From an uncultured Pseudomonadota bacterium (lineage in GTDB: Bacteria; Pseudomonadota; Alphaproteobacteria; Rs-D84): a DNA stretch of 15,635 nucleotides. Shown here in pieces: positions 8,073-15,264 of this stretch; within the stretch, counting starts at the first letter, position 1; every line of letters begins with the position of its first letter. The DNA lies in assembly GCA_947165335.1 (NCBI GenBank), contig CAMVAB010000015.1:1-15635 (forward strand). Reading direction: 5' to 3'. Below the pieces are notes generated by a model that had not been told where the DNA came from, made no database searches, and saw only the letters and a program-made list of their open reading frames with translations. The translations under genes were made by a program, and so were the position numbers.

Positions 8073-8936
8073 TTAATAATCAGTTTCTCTTAAATTAAAG
8101 TGATACAAAATAACATTAGAAATATAAATACTCGTTAATGTTCCGCTTATAATAGAAAACGTCATAGCAACAGCAAATTCACGCAACATCAAACCACCAA
8201 ACATGTAAATACCAACCATCGCCAATATAGTTGATATACTTGTCATAATTGTTCGATATAACATTTCATTGACGGACAAATCAATCAAATCGCTGATCGG
8301 CATTTTGTGATATTTTTTGATATTTTCATCTATTCTGTCATAGTTCACAACTTTATCATTTACAGAATATCCGACACCCATCAAAATAACCGCGATTGCT
8401 GTTTGATTAAATTCAAGACCTGCAATCGAGAAAAATCCGAACATAAGTATAAGGTCGAATATTAACGATACAAAAGAACCAACCGCATAACCACCACGAT
8501 AGCGAACCCAAATGTAAATCGACATCATAACAAATGATACAAATATCGCCAAAATACCGCCGCGTATCAATTCACCACCAATTTTTGGTCCAACGACTTG
8601 CACTTGGGAATATTTAACATTATCCCCAAGAATATTCTTAATTTCTGCAACGCGCTGATTTTGTTGTTCATCTGTTGAACCCTTTGGCAAACCAACACGC
8701 AACAAAATTGCGTTTCCATCAACTGACTGTAATTCGGGGCTGAACGCAGCCAATTCATGACGCATCTTGTCAATTGTGTAATCAGCACTTACCGGTTGTA
8801 CTTCCATAGAAATACCACCCGAAAAGTCGATACCATAATTAAAACCTTTGAACACAATAGACAATATAGATAACACAATACAGATTGCTGAAATCCAGTA
8901 TGATAATTTACGATATTTCATAAAATGCAGTTTCAT
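8073..8936 (-). CDS. secF: Protein translocase subunit SecF
   Basis: SecF pairs with SecD in the inner membrane and uses the proton gradient to pull translocating proteins out on the periplasmic side of SecYEG. The 287-residue protein has the first membrane helix (about 13-31), the GIDFSGG signature (35-41), a periplasmic domain, and five further helices. The conserved membrane motif is GYSVNDKVVNYDRIDEN (189-205): Asp194, Asp200 and Arg201 are kept, but the residue after the first Asp, usually Thr or Ser, is Lys195. The ATG at 8936 follows a G-rich ribosome-binding site (AAGGGGA). It lies 23 bases after secD, in the usual yajC-secD-secF order, so co-expression is expected. Identification is secure. 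Confidence 0.95.
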   Translation of the reverse strand: MKLHFMKYRKLSYWISAICIVLSILSIVFKGFNYGIDFSGGISMEVQPVSADYTIDKMRHELAAFSPELQSVDGNAILLRVGLPKGSTDEQQNQRVAEIKNILGDNVKYSQVQVVGPKIGGELIRGGILAIFVSFVMMSIYIWVRYRGGYAVGSFVSLIFDLILMFGFFSIAGLEFNQTAIAVILMGVGYSVNDKVVNYDRIDENIKKYHKMPISDLIDLSVNEMLYRTIMTSISTILAMVGIYMFGGLMLREFAVAMTFSIISGTLTSIYISNVILYHFNLRETDY

Positions 8937-8959
8937 AACACTTCCCCTTTTGCACTTTC

Positions 8960-10519
8960 TTATTTATTTCTTATATAACCAATCTTTCTGCTTTTGCCGT
9001 TCATATACCAATCAACAAAAACGCGTGTTAACAATAAACAAGTAAACAATGTTGTCATAACACCGATTGATAATGTCACTGCAAATCCACGAATTGGACC
9101 GGCACCAAATTGGAATAAAATTAACGCACAGATTAAATTAGTTAATTCACCGTCCATAACTGTTTTTGTTGAACGAACAAAACCATAATCAACCGCACGT
9201 AGTGTTGGAACACCAGCGCGCACTTCATCACGAATTCTTTCGAACGGTAATATATTTGCGTCTACTGCCATACCCAAAGTCAACACGATACCAGCAATAC
9301 CAGGCAATGTTAATGTCGCGCCAAATAATGCGGACACACCGATAATCATCATCAAATTCACAATCAAAACAATATCAGCAAATAAACCAAATATGCCATA
9401 TAACATCGCCATGAATACAAGGATGAATATTACACCAACAATTGAACCGATTTTACCAGTTGCAATTGTATCAGCGCCCAATCCTGCACCAACAGTTCTT
9501 TCTTCGATAACTTCCAATGGCGCAGGCAATGCACCGCTACGCAATAACACAGCCAAATCTTTTGCACCTTGTAAAGTGAATCCACCAGATATTTGACCAC
9601 GCCCACCAGGAATTGGTTCACGAATTGTTGGTGCAGATAAAACTTTGTCGTCCAACACAATTGCAAAACGTTCATTAACGTGTTCTGTTGTTAATTTTGC
9701 AAAACGACGTGTTCCAGACGCATCAAATTCAGTCGTAACCACAGGCATATTATTTTGATCAAAATCTGCCTGAGAGTTTTTCAAACTATCGCCCGAAACT
9801 TCCACATGAGAATACACAGGAACCAATTGATTTGGGTTTTCCATATACGGCAAAAACATAGTGCCGTTTGGCGCGTGTCCAGATTTTAATTGTTCATTTG
9901 TGATATTTTCATTAACAAGATGGAAAGACATCTTTGCAGTTTTACCAATCAACTCTTTTATACGTTCTGGGTTATCAACACCTGGCAATTGAACCAATAT
10001 GTATTTTCCACCCTGGGATTGAATAGATGGCTCTTTAGTCCCCAGCGCATCAATACGACGACGAACAATTTCAATACTACGGTTCATAGCATCCGTAATC
10101 ATTTCTTCGCGTGCTTTCGTTGTATATGATATTGTCAAAGTTTTACCAGATGACGAAACATCTACGTTATTGCCAAGAACGCTTTTAAGACGCCCTTTGG
10201 CTTTTGAAACTTCATTATCTTCACGAACAACCAAACTTACACTTTTGCCAGTGTCACGTAATTGTGAAAAACGAATAACGCCTTTGCTTCTGTCAATCAG
10301 GGCACTACGTACTTCGTCATAAAGTTGCACAGATTTTTCTTTCAACATGACATTTGTGTCAACTTCCAATAAAAGTTGTGCCCCACCCTTTAAATCCAAT
10401 CCCAATGGAATTGGTTTAATCCATGACGGGAAATATGGCGCAAGTTTTGGCGACAAAGTTGGCACAGCCAACAACATACCAAACAACGATATAAAAACAA
10501 TAGCCAGTTTTCTAAACAT
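8960..10519 (-). CDS. secD: Protein translocase subunit SecD
   Basis: SecD is the larger partner of SecF. The 519-residue protein has an N-terminal membrane helix (about 5-22), the PLGLDLKGG signature (38-46) opening the periplasmic domain, RRRIDALGTKEPSIQ (153-167), the EERTVGAGLGADTI junction (339-352), and five C-terminal helices. The proton-path motif GMAVDANILPFERIRDE (416-432) retains Asp420 and Arg428. In the second conserved membrane motif the usual DANITT reads DGELTN (456-461), placing Glu458 where Asn is normally found. The ATG at 10519 sits behind an AGGGG ribosome-binding site and 17 bases after yajC. Length is in the normal range for alphaproteobacteria (shorter than the E. coli protein). 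Identification is secure. Confidence 0.96.
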   Translation of the reverse strand: MFRKLAIVFISLFGMLLAVPTLSPKLAPYFPSWIKPIPLGLDLKGGAQLLLEVDTNVMLKEKSVQLYDEVRSALIDRSKGVIRFSQLRDTGKSVSLVVREDNEVSKAKGRLKSVLGNNVDVSSSGKTLTISYTTKAREEMITDAMNRSIEIVRRRIDALGTKEPSIQSQGGKYILVQLPGVDNPERIKELIGKTAKMSFHLVNENITNEQLKSGHAPNGTMFLPYMENPNQLVPVYSHVEVSGDSLKNSQADFDQNNMPVVTTEFDASGTRRFAKLTTEHVNERFAIVLDDKVLSAPTIREPIPGGRGQISGGFTLQGAKDLAVLLRSGALPAPLEVIEERTVGAGLGADTIATGKIGSIVGVIFILVFMAMLYGIFGLFADIVLIVNLMMIIGVSALFGATLTLPGIAGIVLTLGMAVDANILPFERIRDEVRAGVPTLRAVDYGFVRSTKTVMDGELTNLICALILFQFGAGPIRGFAVTLSIGVMTTLFTCLLLTRVFVDWYMNGKSRKIGYIRNK

Positions 10520-10536
10520 ACCGATACCCCTGATAA

Positions 10537-10839
10537 TTATTCTATGCTTGCAACAGCGTTTTTATTAATTTCAACAACAACGCCTTTTGCAATTTCTACA
10601 TTTATAGTTTTTTCGTTAACTTTTTTTACAGTGCCATAGATTCCAGCCGCTAACACACGATTACCAACTTTGATAGAATCTAACATTTTTTGATATTCAG
10701 CCATACGTTTTTTATTTGGGCGTATCATAAACAAATACAAAATCGCCATAATAACAACGCAATAAATAATCATACCCCACATATCACCGGCCTGTTGTGC
10801 AGGAACAGTTTGAGTTACGACTTCAACAGCTTCATTCAT
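10537..10839 (-). CDS. yajC: Preprotein translocase accessory subunit YajC
   Basis: YajC is a small inner-membrane protein that associates with SecDF and the YidC/SecYEG holotranslocon; its exact role is not settled. The 100-residue product has a short N-terminal tail, one membrane helix (about 22-38), and the family signature FMIRPNKKRMAEYQKML followed by IKVGNRVLAAGIYGTV (56-71). The ATG at 10839 has a near-ideal ribosome-binding site (AAGGAG, seven bases away). The 67 bases between the mutL stop and this start hold no convincing hairpin terminator and only weak -35/-10 candidates, so read-through from greA-mutL is plausible. Confidence 0.94.
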   Translation of the reverse strand: MNEAVEVVTQTVPAQQAGDMWGMIIYCVVIMAILYLFMIRPNKKRMAEYQKMLDSIKVGNRVLAAGIYGTVKKVNEKTINVEIAKGVVVEINKNAVASIE

Positions 10840-10906
10840 GAATAATCTCCTTTTTTATAAGAATACACTAGTAAAAAAACGAAGATAAGTAAAGCAAAAA
10901 ACAGCA

Positions 10907-12634
10907 CTATATGCGTTCAAACATGGCGTCCAATTCGGATATAGAAATAACCTTGTACACAGGGCGTCCATGATTGCATTCGCCACCCCGCTCTGTTCGT
11001 TCAATTTCACGCAAAAGCGCGTCCATTTCAGCCATATTTAATTTACGCCCTGCACGTACAGAATGATGACATGCGAAATTAGCAAGTTTAAGATGTAATT
11101 TTTCGTTTAATCTCGACGAGTGTCCATATGCCCTGACTTCATCTGCGATTTCTTGGAAACATTTTTCAAAATCTAAATCCCAATCAGCAGGTTTTTCAAA
11201 AATGGCTATCGCATCTTCGCCAAATTCGTCAACAACCAAACCACATTGTTTTAATTCGTCCCTGATTGTCAAAACAGCATCTGTATCGCCAGTTCGTAAT
11301 TTAATAACAATCGGTGTTAATAATGGTTGCGTTTTTATCTCACCTTTACGCAATTTTTCATATGTGATTCTTTCATGTGCAGCGTGTTGATCGACAATAA
11401 CAAAACCATTCACATTTTCAGCCAAAATATATTTATTGTTTAATTGCCCTATTACACGACCAAGCGGCAAATCAAAACAAGAAGATTCTTGTACTTGTTC
11501 TGTCTTTTCTATATGGCTGATTTGTTGACTTTTAACAGGTTCTGCAACAAAAGATTTAAAATGAAAATCATTTGTTTTTAAAAATGTTTGAACAGGTGGC
11601 AAATCAAAACTTTTAACTGTTTTTTCATCTGCATTTATACCAGATTCCATCAAAACATTTTGATTCAAAGTTTTTGACAAAACATCTCTTAAACTTTTAA
11701 TAATAAAACTGCGCACATGAGTTGGTTCCAAGAAATGCACTTCGGTTTTGGCCGGTGAAACATTTACATCAACACTTGACGATGGTAAATCTAGATATAA
11801 TGCGCATAATGGGAATTCACGTGCATGCATAACATCCATATAAGCCGCGCGAAGCGCAGCAATTAAAACCTTGTCTTTAACAGGACGAGAATTCACAAAC
11901 AAATACTGATCCACAGATGTTGCACGTTTCAATGTTGGGTGTGATATAAATCCGTAAAGACGCATATTTGAAGTCGATGAATTCGCATCGACAGGCAACA
12001 TCAATCCACGCACATCTTCGCCCATTACCGAAATTATTCTTTCAAGTAATTCCTGATTTTTCGGAAAACGCCATTTGTTATTAAGCAAAAAACCAACGTC
12101 TGGTCGCGCCATAGCAAGACGTTTTACAACATCCAACACAGCCAACATTTCAGATTTATCAGTATTTAAAAATTTCAAACGTGCAGGTGTTTTTACAAAC
12201 AAATTAGCAACACGAATTCGTGTTCCACTTTCCCAATCAGACGGTCTTATTTCATTTGTATTTGCATCTAAATGAAAACCATGTTCGCTTTCGCCATTAA
12301 AAGTATCTATTTCCATATCAGATACAGATGCAATAGACGGCAACGCTTCGCCACGAAAGCCCATAAAATTTATATTTAATAAATCATCATTCGGTAATTT
12401 TGATGTAGCGTGTCTTAAAACAGAATTTGCTAAATCTTCTTTTGTCATGCCATGGCCATTATCTATCACAGAAATCAATGTTCGGCCACCGTCGACAACA
12501 TCTATGATAATTTGATCGGCCCCGGCATCCAGCGCATTTTCAACCAATTCTTTGACAACACTTGCAGGCTTTTCAACCACTTCACCTGCGGCGATTTGGT
12601 TTATCAAAAAATCAGGTAAAACACGAACAGACAT
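10907..12634 (-). CDS. mutL: DNA mismatch repair endonuclease MutL
   Basis: MutL links mismatch recognition by MutS to strand incision. The N-terminal GHKL ATPase motifs are intact: VVKELVENALDAGA (26-39, Glu32 and Asn33), DNGHG (58-62), RHATSK (74-79) and GFRGEALPSIASVS (92-105). A poorly conserved linker spans about 330-385. The C-terminal domain carries the metal-dependent nickase set: DQHAAHERITYE (415-426, matching DQHA-x2-E-x4-E), AC with a following His (521-523) in the place of the ACR/ACK motif, CNHGRP (553-558), and a terminal F-x-R (572-574). So this is the nicking type of MutL found in bacteria without MutH. The 575-residue length is typical. The start at 12634 gives the family N-terminus and lies one base after the greA stop (TAA C ATG), indicating translational coupling. 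Confidence 0.96.
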   Translation of the reverse strand: MSVRVLPDFLINQIAAGEVVEKPASVVKELVENALDAGADQIIIDVVDGGRTLISVIDNGHGMTKEDLANSVLRHATSKLPNDDLLNINFMGFRGEALPSIASVSDMEIDTFNGESEHGFHLDANTNEIRPSDWESGTRIRVANLFVKTPARLKFLNTDKSEMLAVLDVVKRLAMARPDVGFLLNNKWRFPKNQELLERIISVMGEDVRGLMLPVDANSSTSNMRLYGFISHPTLKRATSVDQYLFVNSRPVKDKVLIAALRAAYMDVMHAREFPLCALYLDLPSSSVDVNVSPAKTEVHFLEPTHVRSFIIKSLRDVLSKTLNQNVLMESGINADEKTVKSFDLPPVQTFLKTNDFHFKSFVAEPVKSQQISHIEKTEQVQESSCFDLPLGRVIGQLNNKYILAENVNGFVIVDQHAAHERITYEKLRKGEIKTQPLLTPIVIKLRTGDTDAVLTIRDELKQCGLVVDEFGEDAIAIFEKPADWDLDFEKCFQEIADEVRAYGHSSRLNEKLHLKLANFACHHSVRAGRKLNMAEMDALLREIERTERGGECNHGRPVYKVISISELDAMFERI

Positions 12635-12635
12635 G

Positions 12636-13106
12636 TTAATCCTTGAATTTTACATCGATAATTTCAAATTCTTTTTCACCACTTGGTAATCTGACAGTGC
12701 AAGTATCCCCAACACAATGACCTATTAACGCACGCCCAACAGGTGAAGTGCATGATATAACGAGACGACCATCAGATTCAATATCTGACAAAATACGACA
12801 TTCCATTTTATTGCCATCTTCGTCTTCAGTTATGACCTTTGCGCCAAAAACAACACGATTACCAGATAAACTGTCCACGTCTATAATTTGAGCATTTTCG
12901 ATAATTTCTTCAATAAATTGAATACGTTTGTCGATTTGACGTTGTTTTTCACGTGCGGCACTGTAATCAGCATTTTCTGATAAATCCCCAAGAGAGCGCG
13001 CCCATTGAACAACTTTCAAGATTTCAGGTCTTTGGTTTTCCTTTAGATCTTTCAATTCTTTAATTAAATTATCAAATCCCTGACGAGATATTGGTCTTTT
13101 TTCCAT
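12636..13106 (-). CDS. greA: Transcript cleavage factor of the GreA/GreB family, probably GreA
   Basis: Gre factors insert a coiled coil into the RNA polymerase secondary channel and stimulate cleavage of backtracked RNA. The 156-residue protein has the N-terminal coiled coil (about 8-75) with the tip motif GDLSENADYSAARE (40-53), including acidic Asp41 and Glu44, and a C-terminal FKBP-like domain (about 82-155: VVFGAKV, SPVGRALIG, VGDTCTVRLPSGEKEFEI). The FKBP part and SAAREKQ fit GreA, whereas the following RQIDKRIQFIE resembles GreB, so the letter is not certain. I chose the ATG at 13106, preceded by AAGGTG at six bases. A GTG at 13115 is in frame but would overlap that site. It is first in the minus-strand block and coupled to mutL. 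Confidence 0.85.
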   Translation of the reverse strand: MEKRPISRQGFDNLIKELKDLKENQRPEILKVVQWARSLGDLSENADYSAAREKQRQIDKRIQFIEEIIENAQIIDVDSLSGNRVVFGAKVITEDEDGNKMECRILSDIESDGRLVISCTSPVGRALIGHCVGDTCTVRLPSGEKEFEIIDVKFKD

Positions 13107-13131
13107 ATATAACACCTTAAAATTTGTAATA

Positions 13132-13160
13132 ACAATAAAACATAAATTTTAATTTTGCAA
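13132..13160 (-). promoter_or_regulatory. Predicted promoter of greA-mutL
   Basis: On the minus strand TTGCAA (13160-13155) and TATTGT (13137-13132) are separated by 17 bases. Transcription would start near 13125, leaving a leader of about 19 bases that contains the AAGGTG ribosome-binding site. The -35 hexamer is a palindrome also usable by the divergent lptG promoter. The -10 matches consensus at only four of six positions, so support is moderate to weak. Confidence 0.35.
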
Positions 13161-13183
13161 TTATCATTTCAAACTATTATACT
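13155..13183 (+). promoter_or_regulatory. Predicted promoter of lptG, positioned for a leaderless transcript
   Basis: TTGCAA (13155-13160) and TATACT (13178-13183) have the ideal 17-base spacing. The lptG ATG at 13193 begins only nine bases after the -10, so the predicted start site lies within a few bases of the ATG and leaves no space for a Shine-Dalgarno, none of which is present. The divergent greA promoter can use the same -35 hexamer. Confidence 0.45.
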
Positions 13184-13192
13184 ATATATATT

Positions 13193-14260
13193 ATGTATAG
13201 ATTTAAACCAAATGTTTTGACTTTATTCCTGATGCGACGTTTTTTCGCCAGCTTTTTTTTGGTGATGTTAACAGTCTGTGGGGTAATTTATGCTGTTACA
13301 TTCGTGGAAAGATTGTCTTCAAATCCAGATGCAATTTCAACAATGATGGATTCGTGGGTAAGATTATTGGAATACATACCTATGTTTTTACCATTGGCGA
13401 TATTTATGGGAACATTAGTTGCGTTTTACAATTTAACAAAATCTTCTGAATTGGTGATTGTATCTGGAACCGGGTTATCCCCTTTTCAAATTGCACGACC
13501 ATTTTTGGTTGGCGCATGTCTTGTTGGGATTATAGCAGCAACGCTCATCAATCCTTATTCTGTTAATCTTTCAACCCGAAATTTAACGGGTCACCAATTA
13601 CAATTAATAGATAACGCGATATGGTTACGCGAATCTTCTGATGATACTTTTTTAACTGTGCGTGCATTAGGCATGAATGTTTCAAAACAACATGATATAA
13701 TATTTAACACTGTCACCATATTATCCCAAGATCAAAATTTTAAATTGAAAGAACGCATATCCGCAAAAAATGCAACATTGTCAGTTGACGGTTTCGATAT
13801 CAAAAACGCAACCATCATTGGTTCTGATGGTATAACACACACTGGTGACAGACATATTCAAACAAAACTGACACCACAAACAGTGTTAGATCGCTATTTA
13901 CAACCGAATCAAATACATTTTTGGAATTTACCTGCATTTATAAAAAAGATGTCTGCCGTAGGTGTTGTGACACGTGGTCATCTTGTTCAGTTTTGGACAT
14001 TGTTGTTTTTACCATTAAATATGATGGCAATGGTAATGTTGGGAATTGCTTTCTCGCAAACAAAACAGCGCAGAAATTATAATTTTGGCACTAAATTTAG
14101 TTTGGGAATATTAACATGTTTTGCATTATATTTTATTGTTAATTTATTTAATGCTTTGGGAAACACAGGAACATTACCACCATTGGTTTCTATTATTGCA
14201 CCACAAATAATTATTATTGCAGGTGCATGCGTATTTATAACAAGTTTTGACACAATATAG
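13193..14260 (+). CDS. lptG: LptF/LptG-family LPS export permease, most like LptG
   Basis: LptF and LptG form the inner-membrane part of the LptB2FG ABC exporter that pulls lipopolysaccharide out of the inner membrane toward LptC/LptA. The 355-residue protein has the expected plan. Three N-terminal helices (about 17-38, 62-80, 101-119) contain the coupling segment SSELVIVSGTGLSPFQIARP (84-103). A periplasmic beta-jellyroll domain follows (about 125-245, with AIWLRE at 142-147), then three C-terminal helices (about 265-287, 303-320, 332-350). AIWLRE and the closing FNALGNTGTLPP...AP segment favour LptG over LptF, but I cannot exclude LptF. The paired gene is not in this window; in many alphaproteobacteria lptF and lptG are adjacent. 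The start at 13193 lacks a ribosome-binding site; the next Met (codon 14) would cut into the region just before helix 1. A small membrane-protein gene follows after nine bases. Confidence 0.85.
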   Translation: MYRFKPNVLTLFLMRRFFASFFLVMLTVCGVIYAVTFVERLSSNPDAISTMMDSWVRLLEYIPMFLPLAIFMGTLVAFYNLTKSSELVIVSGTGLSPFQIARPFLVGACLVGIIAATLINPYSVNLSTRNLTGHQLQLIDNAIWLRESSDDTFLTVRALGMNVSKQHDIIFNTVTILSQDQNFKLKERISAKNATLSVDGFDIKNATIIGSDGITHTGDRHIQTKLTPQTVLDRYLQPNQIHFWNLPAFIKKMSAVGVVTRGHLVQFWTLLFLPLNMMAMVMLGIAFSQTKQRRNYNFGTKFSLGILTCFALYFIVNLFNALGNTGTLPPLVSIIAPQIIIIAGACVFITSFDTI

Positions 14261-14269
14261 GAAATTTAA

Positions 14270-14401
14270 ATGCCAATTTATAACAGACGTAAAAAACAAA
14301 AAAAATTATTGATTTGGACAATAATAATTGTGATTGCCATATTAATGATTGTGTCATTTCCTAACCATCCTGAATTTACAGAAATAGTACTGTTCCCATG
14401 A
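14270..14401 (+). CDS. Small single-helix membrane protein, unknown function (43 aa)
   Basis: This short gene fills the space between lptG and xerD. It has AGGA seven bases before its ATG and ends in a TGA overlapping the xerD ATG (ATGA, 14398-14401). The product begins MPIYNRRKKQKK, strongly basic, followed by one hydrophobic helix (about residues 13-31, LLIWTIIIVIAILMIVSF) and a short tail with two Glu (PNHPEFTEIVLFP). The positive-inside rule predicts a cytoplasmic N-terminus and periplasmic C-terminus. I recognise no family. The ribosome-binding site, exact stop/start overlap and nine-base gap from lptG argue that it is a real, co-translated gene. Its tail matches no LptC or Lpt-complex part that I can identify. 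It could regulate or stabilise a neighbour's membrane complex, but that is a guess. Confidence 0.6.
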   Translation: MPIYNRRKKQKKLLIWTIIIVIAILMIVSFPNHPEFTEIVLFP

Positions 14402-15261
14402 AATATATAGACATTTTTTTAGAAGCACTTTCTGCAGAAAAAGGACGCAGTCAAAAAACGTTGGACGCATATTCGTCCGATTTGAATCATGCACAAAATG
14501 AAATTGGCAATTTATTAGAAGCAACAAACGAAGACATCCAAAATTATTTATCACATCTGCCGGACAAAGCGTCATCTGTTGCCCGCAAAGCAAGCGCACT
14601 GCGCACATTTTATAAATTTTTAATGTTGGAAAAAATCATAACAAAAAATCCAACCACAACACTTGAATTACCAAAACGCGGTCGCGCCCTGCCAAAATAT
14701 TTATCACCCGAAGAAATAGAATTGTTAATATCATCATCTGGTGATATAAAAACTTCAGTTCGATTAAAATGTATGATTGAATTATTATACGCATCGGGTC
14801 TGCGCGTATCAGAATTATGCGAATTACCAATGTCTGCAAATTTAGGCGATAAATTACTTATACATGGCAAAGGTGCCAAAGAAAGATTGGTTCCTATGCA
14901 CGAAGCCGCCCAAGACGCCCTGCATAAATGGTTGGAATTACGTGGTGATGAAGATTCCAAATATGTGTTCCCAACAAAATCTAAAACAGGACACATTACA
15001 CGCGACGGTTTTTTCAAGATATTAAAAAAATGTGCTGTGCTTGCTGGTATTGACCCGCATCGTGTTTCGCCACACGTGTTGCGCCATTCGTTTGCTTCGC
15101 ACCTGCTCGCAGGGGGTGCAAATTTACGCGTGATTCAAACGATGCTCGGCCACGAAGATATTTCAACAACACAAATATATACACACGTGTTGCCTGAAAA
15201 ATTACGTGATACAGTTGAAAGCGCACATCCATTGGCACATAACGAGATTAAGGATATATAA
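14398..15261 (+). CDS. xerD: Tyrosine recombinase XerD (XerC/XerD family)
   Basis: XerC and XerD resolve chromosome dimers at the dif site during division, with XerD activated by FtsK. The 287-residue protein has an N-terminal SAM-like core-binding domain (about 1-85) and a catalytic domain with the complete set: Arg136 (ASGLRVSEL), Lys158 (HGKGAKER), His226 and Arg229 (HVLRH), His252 (LGHEDIS) and the nucleophile Tyr261 (TTQIYTH). ALPKYLSPEEIE and the C-terminal HPLA favour XerD over XerC, though the two are hard to separate by eye. The ATG at 14398 lies inside the stop of the preceding small gene, and no Shine-Dalgarno is visible, so translation probably depends on coupling. Housekeeping rather than phage integrase is indicated by length, intact operon setting, and absence of attachment sites. 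Confidence 0.92.
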   Translation: MKYIDIFLEALSAEKGRSQKTLDAYSSDLNHAQNEIGNLLEATNEDIQNYLSHLPDKASSVARKASALRTFYKFLMLEKIITKNPTTTLELPKRGRALPKYLSPEEIELLISSSGDIKTSVRLKCMIELLYASGLRVSELCELPMSANLGDKLLIHGKGAKERLVPMHEAAQDALHKWLELRGDEDSKYVFPTKSKTGHITRDGFFKILKKCAVLAGIDPHRVSPHVLRHSFASHLLAGGANLRVIQTMLGHEDISTTQIYTHVLPEKLRDTVESAHPLAHNEIKDI

Positions 15262-15264
15262 ACA

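Noticed and set aside
10840..10906. Possible independent promoter or mutL terminator before yajC
   Set aside because: The best pairs (TTGCTT with TACTAG, or TATTCT without a good -35) match poorly, and no GC-rich hairpin followed by a T-run is present.
13174..13200. A dif-like sequence near the lptG start (TTATGT after a TATATA centre)
   Set aside because: The right half matches only six bases of the XerD-binding arm and the left half does not resemble the XerC arm (no CGCATAA-like sequence). It is better explained as the -10 region and start codon of lptG.
14354..14608. 84-codon minus-strand frame over the small gene and xerD start
   Set aside because: It is antisense to xerD and the better-supported 43-residue gene; there is no ribosome-binding site or domain.
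14610..15017. 135-codon minus-strand frame opposite xerD
   Set aside because: It mirrors a complete tyrosine recombinase with all catalytic residues, and its translation has no family features.
14398..15261. Phage or island integrase instead of housekeeping XerD
   Set aside because: There is no flanking tRNA, direct repeat, cargo or compositional shift. Length and motifs fit Xer proteins, and the gene is embedded in a housekeeping operon.
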